64,000 nucleotides of DNA from Wyeomyia smithii (GCF_029784165.1 NC_073694.1:52299674-52363673), one strand, 5' to 3'. Numbered from the stretch's first letter, positions 48,318 through 60,218 are shown. Notes: a model not told the origin generated them from the sequence alone. Numbers and translations are program-made.

Positions 48318-50332
48318 GGCAATTCTCGCTGAAACCAGGCCACTAGTGACACGAGGTCTTTGAAAATTGATTTTTTTTATTTTAGTTCGATTAAAAGCAG
48401 TGGAAAATTAATAACTGCACATAAATTTGTTCCATTTGGTGGACCCCTTGTTCGCCAAGGGGTGAACAAATATTTAGAATAGTGAAAATCGAATATTTTC
48501 ATCGAGCTATATTTCAAATATTTGTCCCAAAACCCTCTACAAACAGCATTTCATTATACAGGAAACATCTAGGACTTTCATGTGAAGTATTCAAAAGTTT
48601 GACCGCCATCTTGGATCCGCCGCCATTTTGAATTTTATCATAAAAACGCGTTTTTGAACAGGTTGGCAACCACCGATTTTAATTCTGAGACAACCATTGG
48701 AAAGCTGAGAAGAAATCCTACAAGGTACATTTGAAAAATCAGGTGTGTCGCGAAAGAAACATGGCCGTCGAGCCAATTTTCTATACCGAGTTTTAACATT
48801 TCCAACGCGCGTCGCGCGATCGATATAGCACCAAGCGCTGCTTGCCACGCAGCGCACACTGAACGCACATCGTTTAGTATGCGCGAAGTACATGTTTTGA
48901 ATAGGTCTTTATAAACAACTTATTTGGATAGGGTAGAACTGCCATAGATGGACTACTTTCTTAAGTGGACAAGATACAAGTGAAATAATGAAAACACGAA
49001 GAAAATACTCAATTGTTACCAATACATTTATCAACGTCTTAAGCTTTGCATTTGAGGTTTTTGACTTCACTCTCAGAACTATTAGAATATTGTTTAGCAA
49101 ACAAATAATATTGTTCTTGAGGTAAAATATAGTGATAATTCTGCGTTCCTTTGCTAGTTTTGACATTTTGCATCCGATGTTGAAGTTTAGTTTGAGCCGC
49201 TTCGTAATCCGCTTGCTCGACATAAGCGAATGCCATTGTTTTGCTTTGGTTTTCCACAGCCCATTCGTAGAACGATACCGCATCTGTAATCAGCCTGTCT
49301 CTGTTGGAAGATAAGCTATATTTACAGGCAGCTCGCTGGATGGTTCCACCAACTCCGACACATGGGCATTTCCCGTGCGAGCTTGCGTGAAAATTTCACT
49401 CCGCGTCCATTTGGAAATCATCTTTCATAAACGTAATGTTTGTTTAATCATACTAATTTTTGTATTGACTTTCAGCGCCGTCAGAGAAAATATGCGTTTT
49501 TGATACGTGGGCAGATTTCTCTTCATGTAACTTAACAATTAATTGAAGCAACAGTGAACAAACACATAATTGTGGTCGAGAACAGGTGTTATTATGATTA
49601 AACTTTTATGCTCTAACCTACCATTTTTCAAATAGTAAATAGTAAATTACAAATGGGTGAATAGTCACCTGTCTGGCGAAGTATCTTGTCCACTAAAGAT
49701 AATCTATGGCAGTTCCACCCTATCCAAATAAGTTGTTTATAAAGCCCTATTCAAAACATGTACTTCGTGCATACTAAACGACGTGCGTTCAGTGTGCGCT
49801 GCGTGGCAAGCAGCGCTTGCTGCTATATCGATCGCGGAGCGCGCGTTGGAAATGTTAAAACTCGGTATAGAAAATTGGCTCGACGGCCACGTTTCTTTCG
49901 CGACACACCTGATTTTTCAAATGTATCTTGTAGGATTTTTTCTCAGCTTTCCAATGGTTGTCTCAGAATTAAAATCGGTGGTTGCCAACCTGTTCAAAAA
50001 CGCGTTTTTATGATAAAATTCAAAATGGCGGCGAATCCAAGATGGCGGTCAAACTTTTGAATACTCCACATGAAAGCCCTAGATGTTTTCTGCATAATGA
50101 AATGCTGTTTGTAGAGGGTTTTGGGACAAATATTTGAAATATAGCTCGATAAAAATATTCGATTTTCACTATTCTAAAAATTTGTTCACCCTTTGGCGAA
50201 CAAAGGGCCCACCAAATGGAACAAATTTATGTACAGTTATTAATTTTTTACTGCGTTTAATCGAACTAAAATAAAAAAATCAATTTTCAAAGACCTTGTG
50301 TCACTAGTGGCCTGGTTTCAGCGAGAATTGCC
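48318..50332. mobile_element. Fold-back element with ~0.65 kb arms and a coding remnant in its centre
   Basis: Left arm 48318-48977 and right arm 49681-50332 are near-identical reverse complements, beginning GGCAATTCTCGCTGAAACC on the left and ending with the inverse on the right. Differences are mostly single bases. The 703 bp centre carries a minus-strand coding remnant (49039-49440). The open frames in the arms are mirror images of each other and are not independent genes. Confidence 0.92.
49039..49440 (-). pseudogene. Degraded coding segment with SHGKxPCxGVGGT motif
   Basis: On the minus strand one frame reads from about 49440: MKDDFQMDAE, a TGA stop at 49396-49398 (where a Trp codon TGG would fit), then NFHASSHGKCPCVGVGGTIQ, RAACKYSL, LITDAVSFYEWAVENQSK and on to a stop at 49039-49041. 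I recall an AEWxFxATSHGKGxxDGxGGT signature in a family of uncharacterised insect proteins, many of them repetitive, but cannot name the family. With a single stop and no frameshift over 130 codons, the segment was recently coding or is the last exon of an element protein. Confidence 0.6.
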
Positions 50333-53300
50333 TACCTAGTGATTAAAATTTTTTAGATTTTGTAGTTTCAGCAAGAAAGAATTTCAAAACTACGACGTTT
50401 TGAATTTACAATTTTAAGGCCTCAGGATGTTGGTCTTTTTAGACTTTGGGATTTATGGATTTCATTCTAATTTTATATAATTGGGAAATATCAGGACCCA
50501 CAATTTTCAGTTTGGAGGACTTTAGGTTTCAAAATTTAAGAATGCAAGAATCTTCAGATTTCAGGACTTTCTGGATTCTAAGATTTTGGAAACCTAGGAT
50601 AGTTTCCGGATTTTATAATCTTGAACTCCAATTCAGTTATAAATGTGTAAGCTTTGACAACAGTCACAATATTTTTGAATATACCTATTATAAAGAACGG
50701 TTTAAGTAGTGGCGCCTATTTTGATCAGTCGAAAAAAAAAGAACCACGAGCTCCTAAATTTTGATTAACATCGATAATTTCAATAACGAGAACGAAAACT
50801 CTGATTAATCTGCTGTCTCACGGTTATATAAAATACCGCTCAAATCAGAAATATCTCGGAATAAACATCAATCGAAAAAAAAATCAAACGAAACTTCTTA
50901 AAATAGATTCGGGGTGATTAAAATTGTGTACTTTTTTGGGGACTTACTTTTATTGTTCAAGTTTTCTGAATCAGTTTTATAATCTTAAAATATGTGCTGA
51001 CAGAGAGGTAAATAGTAATCACCTTACACATTTCAAGTATTTCATCTTAATACACAGGAGGCTGTATAAGTGCTTAGAATAAGTTCCCTACTCTAGTTTC
51101 CATTATTTTAAATGACCGTCAATTTTAAACTGAAAAAGGAAATTTCAGATAATAAAAAGGTCGATATCGTTGCTGTTGAATGTATGATGTTCCAGTATGA
51201 ATTTTCAAACCATGCGTCGATTATGTTACTATGAAGATTTTTTTTTATCAACACTTCTATAATTGATTGTTAAATCTTCTAAATTTAAGTCAAAATAATA
51301 TTAAGAAATAGAAAGAAGCAACAATTGCCACTCCCGTTAAATTGGTCTATATTTTCAAAGCCTAACCTATAAATTTAACATTGTTCAAACATGCAGTCTT
51401 AACTCTAAATTCGTTTAAGCGTTTATGCAGATATACGGCATTAAACGCAGTTTGGATATTTCATAGAGATTTGAGATCGGTGGGAACGTTTATCCGTTAG
51501 GTCTAGCTGAATTCATTAATTGAACGTAAGCGGTTTGGATCGAACTTACGTAGGTTTTCGATAGTAGCTTGAAACAAACTCCACTTCATTGCGATACCGT
51601 TGCAGATTGTAGCTTCTAGTAAAATTCAATCAACTGCACAAATCTCGACCTATTTTTTCGATTGCTAGTAGCAAAGGTGCGTTTTTTGTTTCTTCATTTG
51701 TACATGCAGATAGAGTGTAGAGTTCAACGTTTCGTGCACTTGCAAGACCAACAACTGACACTGCAACATGTTTGTTCTATGTAGAGGAGAGTGAAGTGCG
51801 CCAGATGTGGTACGAGTGAGCGCAAATTTTACGCCACTGCTGCTGTGGAGACTTAAACGCACGCTCTTTTCTAGAGTGCACAGGTGGCGAGGAACCCGAC
51901 TCTGCTGGTTTCGCATGGTCTATTACGCAGGGGTGAAGGGCCTCCACCCGGGGGCATATGGTGCTTCGGGTTCGAGTAACTAGGCGGTAACAGCAGCTGG
52001 CTTCCAGAGTCGAGTCTAAATTTGCACAAATGGTAATGCCGGAATGTGGGTGAAAATAATTGCTTTGAGTATGAAAATGTGAGTGAAAACAAACTGCCTT
52101 TGACGGCGTTCGCGTCGGGTTGACATATACGATCGACGACGCTGTGGGTAGAGTGGGTAAGCATAAAAGGAACAATCCGGATCCGGCTTCGTGACGGGTT
52201 GAATGTAAACCAGCTCTTGGGTTAATTGGAATGTGTGAGCTGAAGATGGCGTACGGCTTTTTTTATTGAACCGGATGATAACATCGAGGTACTGTTGCGG
52301 TTATTTGGATAGTAAACCGGAGTAGGTAGGTTATTTTGCAACTTGATCCGGTGATCTAATTACGGTTTGGAAATATAACATAAATTTGGCAATAATCCAA
52401 TTTTTGTGTTATTCCGCTACGATATGCTGTAAACAAGTGTTGTAGGCTAATTCTAAAAAACTACTTAAATTACTGTTTCTCATGTGAGAAGGGGCATAAG
52501 TCGCTCGGTTCAGTGTGAGTGGGAAAGATCGCCGCGTGCGAGATTAAATAAACTACATTACCGAGTGGGGGCTGCTGTATCTAGGCTCTGCTTACACTCG
52601 TCGGCCTTCTCAGGCACACGGCTCAGTGGAAGAATTTTGACTGCGACGAACAGTATTCCAAAAGATTGGGTTCATCAGGAGAGATTTCACGCCAATCAAT
52701 TTTTGCTTGTTGTTGTTAACAATAATTTTATTGGTAAAATCTTGTAATTTAATTTATGAAAATTTTTCATATTCCAAAAACAACTAAGTCGAAGAAGTAT
52801 TTTTTAGACTTTAGGTATGCAGAGTTACACCAAAGTTCTCCAAAATCTAACAGGATGCTGTCAATTTCACTGCTCAGTTTGCTTGGAAACTCTCTCACTA
52901 GGTTATGTTTCCAATGCTTCGACCTCCACAGGCGGTTCAGCTTCCAGGTGGCCGGTGGAACGAGGAATATATGTTACGAGGTAGTTCGGTACAAGCAGAA
53001 ACCGTAAACCATTTCGGCTAAAACTGGATCTAACTAATTAAAAATATAGAATATGTGCGAGTAAATGTTAATTAGAATTGAGCCGCTCGCGGCCTGAAAC
53101 GCCTGTACCGAAACAGATTCCTATCGGCGGCGGCCGTGCGTACTGAATTTTGCCCCTTTTGGGTTACACTGGTTTCGCTGTATGCACAGTGGTAGGCTGA
53201 GCTTTCCGCTCAGCCACTTCGGCTATGTTTAAAATGTACGGTTCTTTTGCGTAAGAGCAACATGCAGGGCGAAGAATTCGAAGCAAGTAAGCCACCGCCA

Positions 53301-54790
53301 AGTCGAGTTTTCCGATTTTCAATAAACGAGAAAATATCACTGTGATTATTTACTATGGAAACGGTGGTACTGGGGGCCAAATATTTGCCAATCGTGAACC
53401 GGTTCCAATTTCCCTGCAAAATATTTTACTTCCCACCAACCAATGCGGTTTGCCTCCCCGGGTTCGAAATTGGCTTTCCATACACACCGCAAGTACGAGC
53501 ACCCATTTGAGAATTTCCGCGTCGAATCGTACGCAACATGGTGGGAAAGTGAGCGCTTACAAAAGAAACAAATCATATCACACACCTTGTTTCTGCTACC
53601 GGCAGAGAGGAAAACACTTGCCAAATGCGAGCAAGAGCTGTGCGAAGATGGGTCAAATCAACTGCTTTTCCGTTTGTTTCCGCCTCATTTGGATACCGGG
53701 TGATTTTTTAAATTTGCCCCGAATGGGAGGTGATCTCTGTAAGCTCTTGTGAAGAGAAAATCTCGTTAAAATTCACCTGCCACGGATCGAGTTTCAATTT
53801 AAATTGTTCGAAACAACAATCCATCCCGATCCGTATGGGGGTCAACGAGAAACGGGCCTCGGATTGTTATTGGAACGAACTGATCTAGGTGTGAATTGAT
53901 TCTCACATAATATGCTCTCGCAGGTGGTGTTTGACCTGATGTTCGTCGACCTCATTCCACAACCAAATATTGGCAATCCAAACTTAATTCAAGCTATTCC
54001 ACACGTAACCTGCAGTAATATATGTACGAAAATAGTTATTAAATCTATACGATTAACCACCCCCAATTCACCTTTTACCGTCGCCAAAAAAACGAAAAAA
54101 AAAAATAAACAGTGGCTTGTGGGTCACGAAGCGCAAGTTCACGTGAAAAATTGGTGTTCACAGAAACGAGACTTGTTATTCAATAGTTTTAGTTAATCGA
54201 AGCGTTGGCCGGTGGTGTGATGTCTTCGCCGTTTTGTTCATTGTTACGAGGGTGATTTGTCGCGCTTGGTTGCGGGGTCCTTTTTGATACGTGCGCCAGA
54301 AGCACACTGGCGGAGATATAAAACAAATAAATGAGCGATTTTTTCGCATCAACTAGATGACCACCTAACGCCGGCATTGCTTGAGGCCTCGCAATGACAA
54401 CAGAGGACAGTTAAAACTGGGGCAGAAGCTAAACATTGTTTGCACATAATAATGTAACGTAATAGAAATGCTACACTTTCAACGTGCCAGCTATTCAAAT
54501 GTGATTTGCAATAAATACTTCAGAAAGTTCCACACAAGCGAACTGGTATAATGAATGTTAGTAGACAATTATGACTATGACATATACTTATGACTTGGAT
54601 AGACATTAATGGAACCTTCCAATTTTATTCCAGCCAATGCAAAATTGTTCTGAGGTTTGGTGTCTTCCCAAAACATGTTTAATCATACATTACTTGGGAA
54701 TTTTTTATGAATAACACTGGTCGACCAAATAAAAAAATAGTTGCCCCTAAGTTCGAAAAAGTTACATTAAAAAGATTATAGAGCAAGATC
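50333..54790. other. Intergenic DNA: cryptic-simple tail, then a GC-richer unique block
   Basis: The first ~300 bp continue the GGATT-type tract. Sequence from 50700 to 51600 is AT-rich with nothing assignable. From about 51640 to 53900 it is less repetitive and GC-richer than its surroundings, with no frame resembling a known protein. It may be regulatory DNA or untranslated exon. 53900-54790 returns to AT-rich sequence. Confidence 0.35.
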
Positions 54791-55675
54791 GCGCGAAATG
54801 ACCTATGGTCGAATATCGACCATTTTTGATTTGAATGAAACTTTGCACACGTATTTGGCTTAGCAAACTGAGCATTTTTCACAGATGGAGAGATTTTTTA
54901 CACCCATGAGTTACATTCTAAAAGGGCGTATGCCTTTTGGCATAGGTTTTATTCGAAGCATTGTAGCCCCGAAACCGTTGGTTGTATAGAAAAACTGTCT
55001 GAGAATGAGCTGTAGGGAATTAAAAATGCACTATAAAAAAATATACACTGTACAAAAAATTTTTTTTTAACCAAAATAGTAAATAAAAATAAACATTAAA
55101 TTTCAATTTAAAAAAAAAAAAGTTGAATTTTTTTTTTATTTTTTTTCTAAAGAAACTTAATACGCAATTTTTTTAAAAAAAGTCCAGGATGGAGAAATGA
55201 AAAATAATTATTTCATGGTAGATTAATTTTTTTATAAAAAATCTAATTTAAACATTTTTCAAAATATTTGTATTCTGATAATTTTAAAAGATGCAGAGGG
55301 TCATTTTGAATCAAAAAGCTCTTGGTAGTAAACATTCTAAAGGCATTGGTTTTCGAGTTATTTTGAATTTAAGCTCGAAAAATTATTAATATTTCGGAAA
55401 ATATTCGTTTTTCTTAATTTGTCCATGGTTCTCCAGCAAAAACCATACGTTAATTGGAATGCTTGATCAAAAATATACAATTCATCCTTTGACAACAAAA
55501 TGATTGGATAAATAACTCAAGTGCTAAACCTTAGCCTACCTACACGTTCCCCCTTGCCGAATGTTTTATAAAAAAATATGTTTGTCGTGCAACACTACCT
55601 ACTTGTTTACTAATAATAACTGTTTGTAAAGTACGCAACCAATAACTACTGGGTTACCTATAATATCTGTTTTCG

Positions 55676-55684
55676 TATATAAAT
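55676..55684 (+). promoter_or_regulatory. TATA box for the small ORF
   Basis: TATATAAAT lies 50 bp upstream of the ATG at 55734, the right distance for a short leader. No strong initiator matches at the standard spacing. Confidence 0.4.
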
Positions 55685-55733
55685 ACGATTGCACTACTCC
55701 AGATGTGTTAGTAACAGTTTGCATTTTGTGAAA

Positions 55734-55922
55734 ATGAATAAAGTGAAAATGGGATACACCAAGCCCAAATGCTGTAAACCCTTTCCTGATCATCGGTGCT
55801 CATCAAGCTTACGCAAATTAAACGAAAACGTTATTGCAAAATTAAAAATATTGAACAGTCAAACTCATTTCAATACGTCTTTATCAATTTGTGATTTGTG
55901 TAGTTATAGACCGTTCCGATAA
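55734..55922 (+). CDS. 62-residue Cys/His-rich ORF inside the DD37E element
   Basis: From ATG 55734 the frame reads MNKVKMGYTKPKCCKPF, then PDHRCSSSLRKLNENVIAKL and ends LSICDLCSYRPFR with a TAA at 55920-55922. CC at residues 13-14, His20, Cys22 and a C-terminal CDLC at 54-57 could form a small zinc-binding fold; Lys and Arg are frequent. It is followed within 140 bp by the transposase start, with another TATA box between. I do not recognise the family. It could be an accessory protein of the transposon, an upstream exon of the transposase, or a captured host fragment. Confidence 0.45.
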   Translation: MNKVKMGYTKPKCCKPFPDHRCSSSLRKLNENVIAKLKILNSQTHFNTSLSICDLCSYRPFR

Positions 55923-55923
55923 T

Positions 55924-55953
55924 TATAAATACACTTACGATCAACCGTCATTT
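55924..55953 (+). promoter_or_regulatory. TATA box and initiator for the DD37E transposase
   Basis: TATAAAT at 55924-55930 begins immediately after the small ORF's stop codon. TCATTT at 55948-55953 matches the initiator TCAKTY about 26 bases downstream. The transposase ATG follows 110 bp after this initiator. Confidence 0.45.
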
Positions 55954-56059
55954 CAAATAACGTGCAGTATTCAACCAAACGTTGGCTGCGTCCTGTTGTT
56001 TACATCCAAAAGAAACAGATGTTGTCATTTTTTATAACGTTTAGTGCGAAATTTTGAAA

Positions 56060-57094
56060 ATGCGTGGCCTTTCTCCCGAGCAAAGAAAGCGAAATGTGCA
56101 CAAATGGGGCACCGTGAGTGGTCTTTCTATAATAAAATTAGCCAGAGAAGAAGGTATAAGTGTCGGAGCAGTTCAAACCGCATTGCGGAAGTATTGTGAA
56201 GAGTGCACATTTACTGATGCCCCAAGACGTGGTAGAAAACCCGGGCATGTTGATCCCACAATGGACAAAAAGGTTAAGGAATACTACAAGCGGCATCCTT
56301 CAGTATCAGTACGAGATGTGGCGAGAAAGCTTGGAACCTCGGCGAGTAACGTTATGCGTGCCAAGGAAAGAATGGGTCTGCAGACTCGTCGGAGGCAGAA
56401 GCAGCCAAAACGAAATCCAAAACAAGCTGAATCTGTGAAACCGAGAGCTCGGAAGCTTTATGACAAACTTCTGACCAAAAAAATGAGGTGTGTTATTATG
56501 GATGACGAAACCTACATAAAACTGGACTATAAGACTCTGCCAGGACCGCAATTTTATACATCACCGAAGGGAAAGGATGTCCCTGGACCAGTGAAAGCCA
56601 TTTACACCGAAAAATTCGGCAAGAAGGTAATGGTTTGGCAGGCCATCTGTGAATGTGGGAAAATGTCTCGTCCAATCATTACGAATGACACAATGAATGG
56701 TAAAATTTACGTGAAAGAGTGTTTGCAGAAAAGGTTGTTACCCATGGTTAAGCAGCATAACAATCCTCCAATCTTTTGGCCCGATCTTGCTTCCTGCCAT
56801 TACTCTAAGGATGCACTAGGGTGGTATAAAACAAATAATGTCACATGTGTCCCAAAGGAGATGAATCCTCCAAACTGCCCTGACATTCGCCCTATTGAAA
56901 CTGTTTGGGCTTTAACCAAGGCAAAGCTGAGGGAATATGTCAAACCAGCGGACAATGTTGAAAAATTTAGAAAAGATTGGCCGAAAGTGGTAAAAATGGT
57001 TGGAGAACACACTGTGCAAAAGCTTATGAGTAGTGTTAAGAGAAAAGTTAGAGAACTCGCGTATCCTATGAAAAATAATCCCAACTTGAATTGA
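56060..57094 (+). CDS. Intact DD37E Tc1/mariner transposase (344 aa)
   Basis: Transposases of this family cut and paste their element at TA sites in the nucleus. The frame is uninterrupted from ATG 56060 to the stop at 57092-57094. Residues 1-50 form a first helix-turn-helix (LSIIKLAREEGISVGAV), a GRKPG linker follows at 58-62, and a second helix-turn-helix is at 80-110 (SVSVRDVARKLGTSASNVMR). The catalytic triad is Asp148 (VIMDDETY), Asp242 (FWPDLASCHY) and Glu280 (PDIRPIETVW), with 37 residues between the last two, the DD37E signature. All catalytic residues are present, so the protein could be active. It differs clearly from the dead copy at 23115. An upstream TATA box and initiator lie at 55924-55953. 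Confidence 0.95.
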   Translation: MRGLSPEQRKRNVHKWGTVSGLSIIKLAREEGISVGAVQTALRKYCEECTFTDAPRRGRKPGHVDPTMDKKVKEYYKRHPSVSVRDVARKLGTSASNVMRAKERMGLQTRRRQKQPKRNPKQAESVKPRARKLYDKLLTKKMRCVIMDDETYIKLDYKTLPGPQFYTSPKGKDVPGPVKAIYTEKFGKKVMVWQAICECGKMSRPIITNDTMNGKIYVKECLQKRLLPMVKQHNNPPIFWPDLASCHYSKDALGWYKTNNVTCVPKEMNPPNCPDIRPIETVWALTKAKLREYVKPADNVEKFRKDWPKVVKMVGEHTVQKLMSSVKRKVRELAYPMKNNPNLN

Positions 57095-57759
57095 AACTGG
57101 AAAGAAAACACTAATTATCTATATTTTAGAATAAAATTACCCGAAACAGAATTAAGAAAAACGTGTATTTTCCTAAATAACTATAATTTTTCGAGCTTAA
57201 ATTAGAAATAACTCGAAAACCAATACCTTTAGAATGTTTACTACCAAGAGCTTTTTGATTCAAAATGACTCTCTGCATCTTTTAAAATCATCAGAATACA
57301 AATATTTTGAAAAATGTTTGAATTAGAATTTTCATAAAAAAAATTATCTACCATAAAAAAAATATTTTTCATTTCTCCATCCTGGACTTTTTTTTTAAAG
57401 TTGCGTATTAACGTCAAGTTTCTTTAAAAAAAATAAAAAAAAATCAACTCTTATTTTTTAAACTGAAATTTAATATTTATTTTTAATTTTTTTGGTCAAA
57501 AAAATTATTTTTGTACAGTGTATATTTTTTTTATGATGCATTCTCGATTCGCTACAACTCATTTTCAGACAGTTTTTCTATACAACCAACTGGGCTACAA
57601 TGCTTCGAATAAAACCTATGCCAAAAGGCATGCGCCCTTTTAGAATGTAACTCATGGGTGTAAAAAATCTCTCCACCTGTGAAAAATGCTCAGTTTGCTA
57701 AGCCAAATACGTGTGCAAAGTTTCATTCAAATAAAAAATGGTCGAATCAATTTTCGCGT

Positions 57760-60058
57760 ATTTCCAGGCGATTTGAAATGATTTTGCTCATATACAAAAT
57801 TTCACGCCGATCGGTTCAGTCGTTTCCAAGCCTATAAGGATCAGACAGACAGACAGAGCTGCATTTTTATATGTTTAGATTAGAACAATTTGACGGAAAG
57901 AAGCAAAAGGTTATGAAAGATTATTAGGAAAACAGGAAAATCTTGATGGGGCAGCATGTCGACAGGGAAAGCCAAGGCAGTAACTGCAGCATATTACAAA
58001 AGCTCACATCAATGGACAACGTAATCCTAATTCCCTAACATAAAAACTGCAGCATTTAAGACGATTTCTGAACGAAATTGATATTGTTAAGTTGAACATA
58101 AGGGTCTGTGGTATAGCTGTAACTTTTTTTTCTGACGTAGAATTATGTCCTACGGCAACGTTCTAGGATTGGGGTGCAAATTAAAATAAAATTGTGAAAA
58201 TTGTCCAATTTCAATTGCTAACAGCTTAGTCACATTTTACCGGATTTTTTTTTCATTCTCGCAGCAATCGATTGAAAAAATAGTTTAGCTTCCACCAAAA
58301 TGCGAAAAATTATTATGTCACACTAATAATCGCGCTATTGAAGAAGATTTGTGCCTCGTAGAGATTACGACCATTTAAAGCTGAAGGCAAAGTGAAATAC
58401 CATCCAACATGGGTATTTTAAAACTGGAATGATATCCAGAGGCCAGAAATCGACCCCAGATGTCATTTTGAAGTAACAAATGGGGATTTTCGGTTTTTGG
58501 AAAACGGGCTTTAGTGGCCAAATACCACCCAATAAGAATACTTCCGTAATCGGAATGATGGCTGCCAGAAAGCAACCGGAATATTACTCAATGTATGGGT
58601 ATTTCCGGAACCGCGATGATATCCACAGGTTAAAAATTAACCCAAGCTATCATTTTGTCTCGCAACACTATTTTCAGATAGTGATTTCATTAGTGTTGGA
58701 TACATTTCATTAGTTTCCGCTTCTCTATTTCAATCGATTGTACTCCCTATTTTTATTGAAAATACATTGACATGAGGCAGGCAGTCATACTTCTACGTTA
58801 AACTTGCTGTTGTGTCTCATACACAACCTTTTCAACTTATGATTTGAGTTAAAATTCGACATCACACTCACGCTAACTCCCCTTTTCCATATTTCATAGC
58901 ACGTCACAAATATGGAAACCTCCTGTCCCTTGAAAGTGTAACACTATCATTAAATGGTTCCGCAAAAACATTTATTGAAATACAAAAATACAGTCCAGGT
59001 CACGAAATGCAAAGCACAAATAAAAAACAAATAGAAAAATTAATACAAACGATGCGTAAAGCAAAGAGTTCAGAAAATAGAAAAAAAAAATACGAAAAAT
59101 AGAAAAGAAAAGACAAAATGCAATAGGAACCATAGGATGCAAAATTTAAAGAAATCTTAAAAAACAGATGGAAAAAATAATTAAATTAAACCAGAGAATA
59201 GAAAAAAAATTAAAGAAATAAGTAGAAAAGAATAATAAATGTGACTTTCAAGAAAGAAAAAGCATGGCAAATAAAAATAAAAAAGGATAAAAATAAATTG
59301 AAACGATAGCTGAGACAGGAAACTTAATCCAATAAAAAAGACAACAATGAAGTTGAAAGTTTGAAACATAAAAGAAAATATCAAAAATTCAGAAAATACA
59401 CAACATGAAGCTGCAAAATGAACAAGAGAAAATGGAAAGACAACGACTTGTTGTTTGAAAAAAAGATATTGAACAGAAAGTTTGAAAACCACTTGAAGGC
59501 AAGAGTATTGAATATTACAAAAAGAAGAGATGCTTTTCTCTGGTTCATGAAGATGAAACGGATAATTCAGAAGTAACAGATACGTAGAAAAAACGAAATT
59601 TTCCAGCAGAATAAAAAACAACCTACAAACAAAACATACAAGTAGACCATAAAACAGAGCACTCAGTAAAATGTCAGAAAACAGGGAAGTAAAACATGAT
59701 ACAGAGGAAAAATGAATAACAGAAAATAGAATGGAATGCTTTCTGGAAATTTTATCGTTGAAAAGATAATAAGCATACTTAATTTTGCAAGAAGCTAGAC
59801 ACGGTAAAACGGGATACAGGGTATACAATATATGCAAAAATCACAGGAAAACCAAATTGCGGACCAAAAGAAAATAAAATTGATGATTTGATCGATAAAA
59901 AACTTGAGTGTATAAAAGAACAAGAAATAATTTACGAAGAAATCAAAACAAAATCTGAAAACGAGAATATGAGATGGCCATTGAAACGGCAGCACTGAAA
60001 ATGAGGCTGAATAAATAGGTAGCAAATAGATTGCATAAAATCTTCAGACATAAAGAAG
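57760..60058. other. Intergenic DNA, repeat scraps and an A-rich tract, no gene seen
   Basis: At 57790-57860 lies sequence with CAGACAGACAGACAG units next to the element. 58390-58700 contains 2-3 diverged copies of the unit tandemly repeated at 39080-39970. From 58990 to 60050 the + strand is very A-rich with repeated AGAAAAT and GAAAAA words, which creates spurious long frames rich in Phe, Leu and Ser on the minus strand. Confidence 0.5.
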
Positions 60059-60218
60059 TAATCTTTTGCATTTATTCAAAGGTAAGTTTGGACATGAGAA
60101 CAGCTTTTCTCAAAAAAAAAAAAAAAAAAAAAGGGTAACTTATTAACAATCTACGCACAATCTCGAATTTTTGCTTTTCTCATGTTCAAACTTACTTTTG
60201 AATAAGTGCAAAAGATTA
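60059..60218. repeat. 46 bp inverted repeat around a 21-base poly(A) run
   Basis: Arms 60059-60104 and 60173-60218 match as reverse complements at 42 of 46 positions (the left arm begins TAATCTTTTGCATTTATTC). The 68-base loop holds A21 at 60112-60132. It may be a small MITE or a processed fold-back. Confidence 0.75.

Larger units (their letters stand above)
54791..57759 (+). mobile_element. DD37E transposon between ~0.6 kb inverted arms, with two ORFs
   Basis: The left arm (54791-55419) and right arm (57150-57759) are reverse complements for about 600 bp with small gaps; the inner ends read CGTTTTTCTTAATT and AATTAAGAAAAACG. The 1.7 kb interior holds a 62-codon ORF (55734-55922) and an intact DD37E transposase (56060-57094), each preceded by a TATA-like box. 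No shorter terminal repeat was found between the arms and the genes, so the arms look like the element's own termini. The outermost target duplication is not resolved; homology becomes patchy at 54791-54815. Confidence 0.8.

Noticed and set aside
48591..50060. Pairs of similar 76- and 100-codon frames at 48.6-48.9 and 49.8-50.1 kb as duplicated genes
   Set aside because: They are mirror images in the two arms of the same fold-back element.
53342..53752. Overlapping frames of 86-136 codons as a gene
   Set aside because: Three frames overlap with none favoured, no splice pattern and no recognisable protein.
59181..59837. 218-codon minus-strand frame rich in Phe, Leu and Ser, looking like a membrane protein
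   Set aside because: It is the complement of an A-rich cryptic-simple tract, so hydrophobic codons (TTT, TTC, CTT) arise from composition. No start context and no homology.
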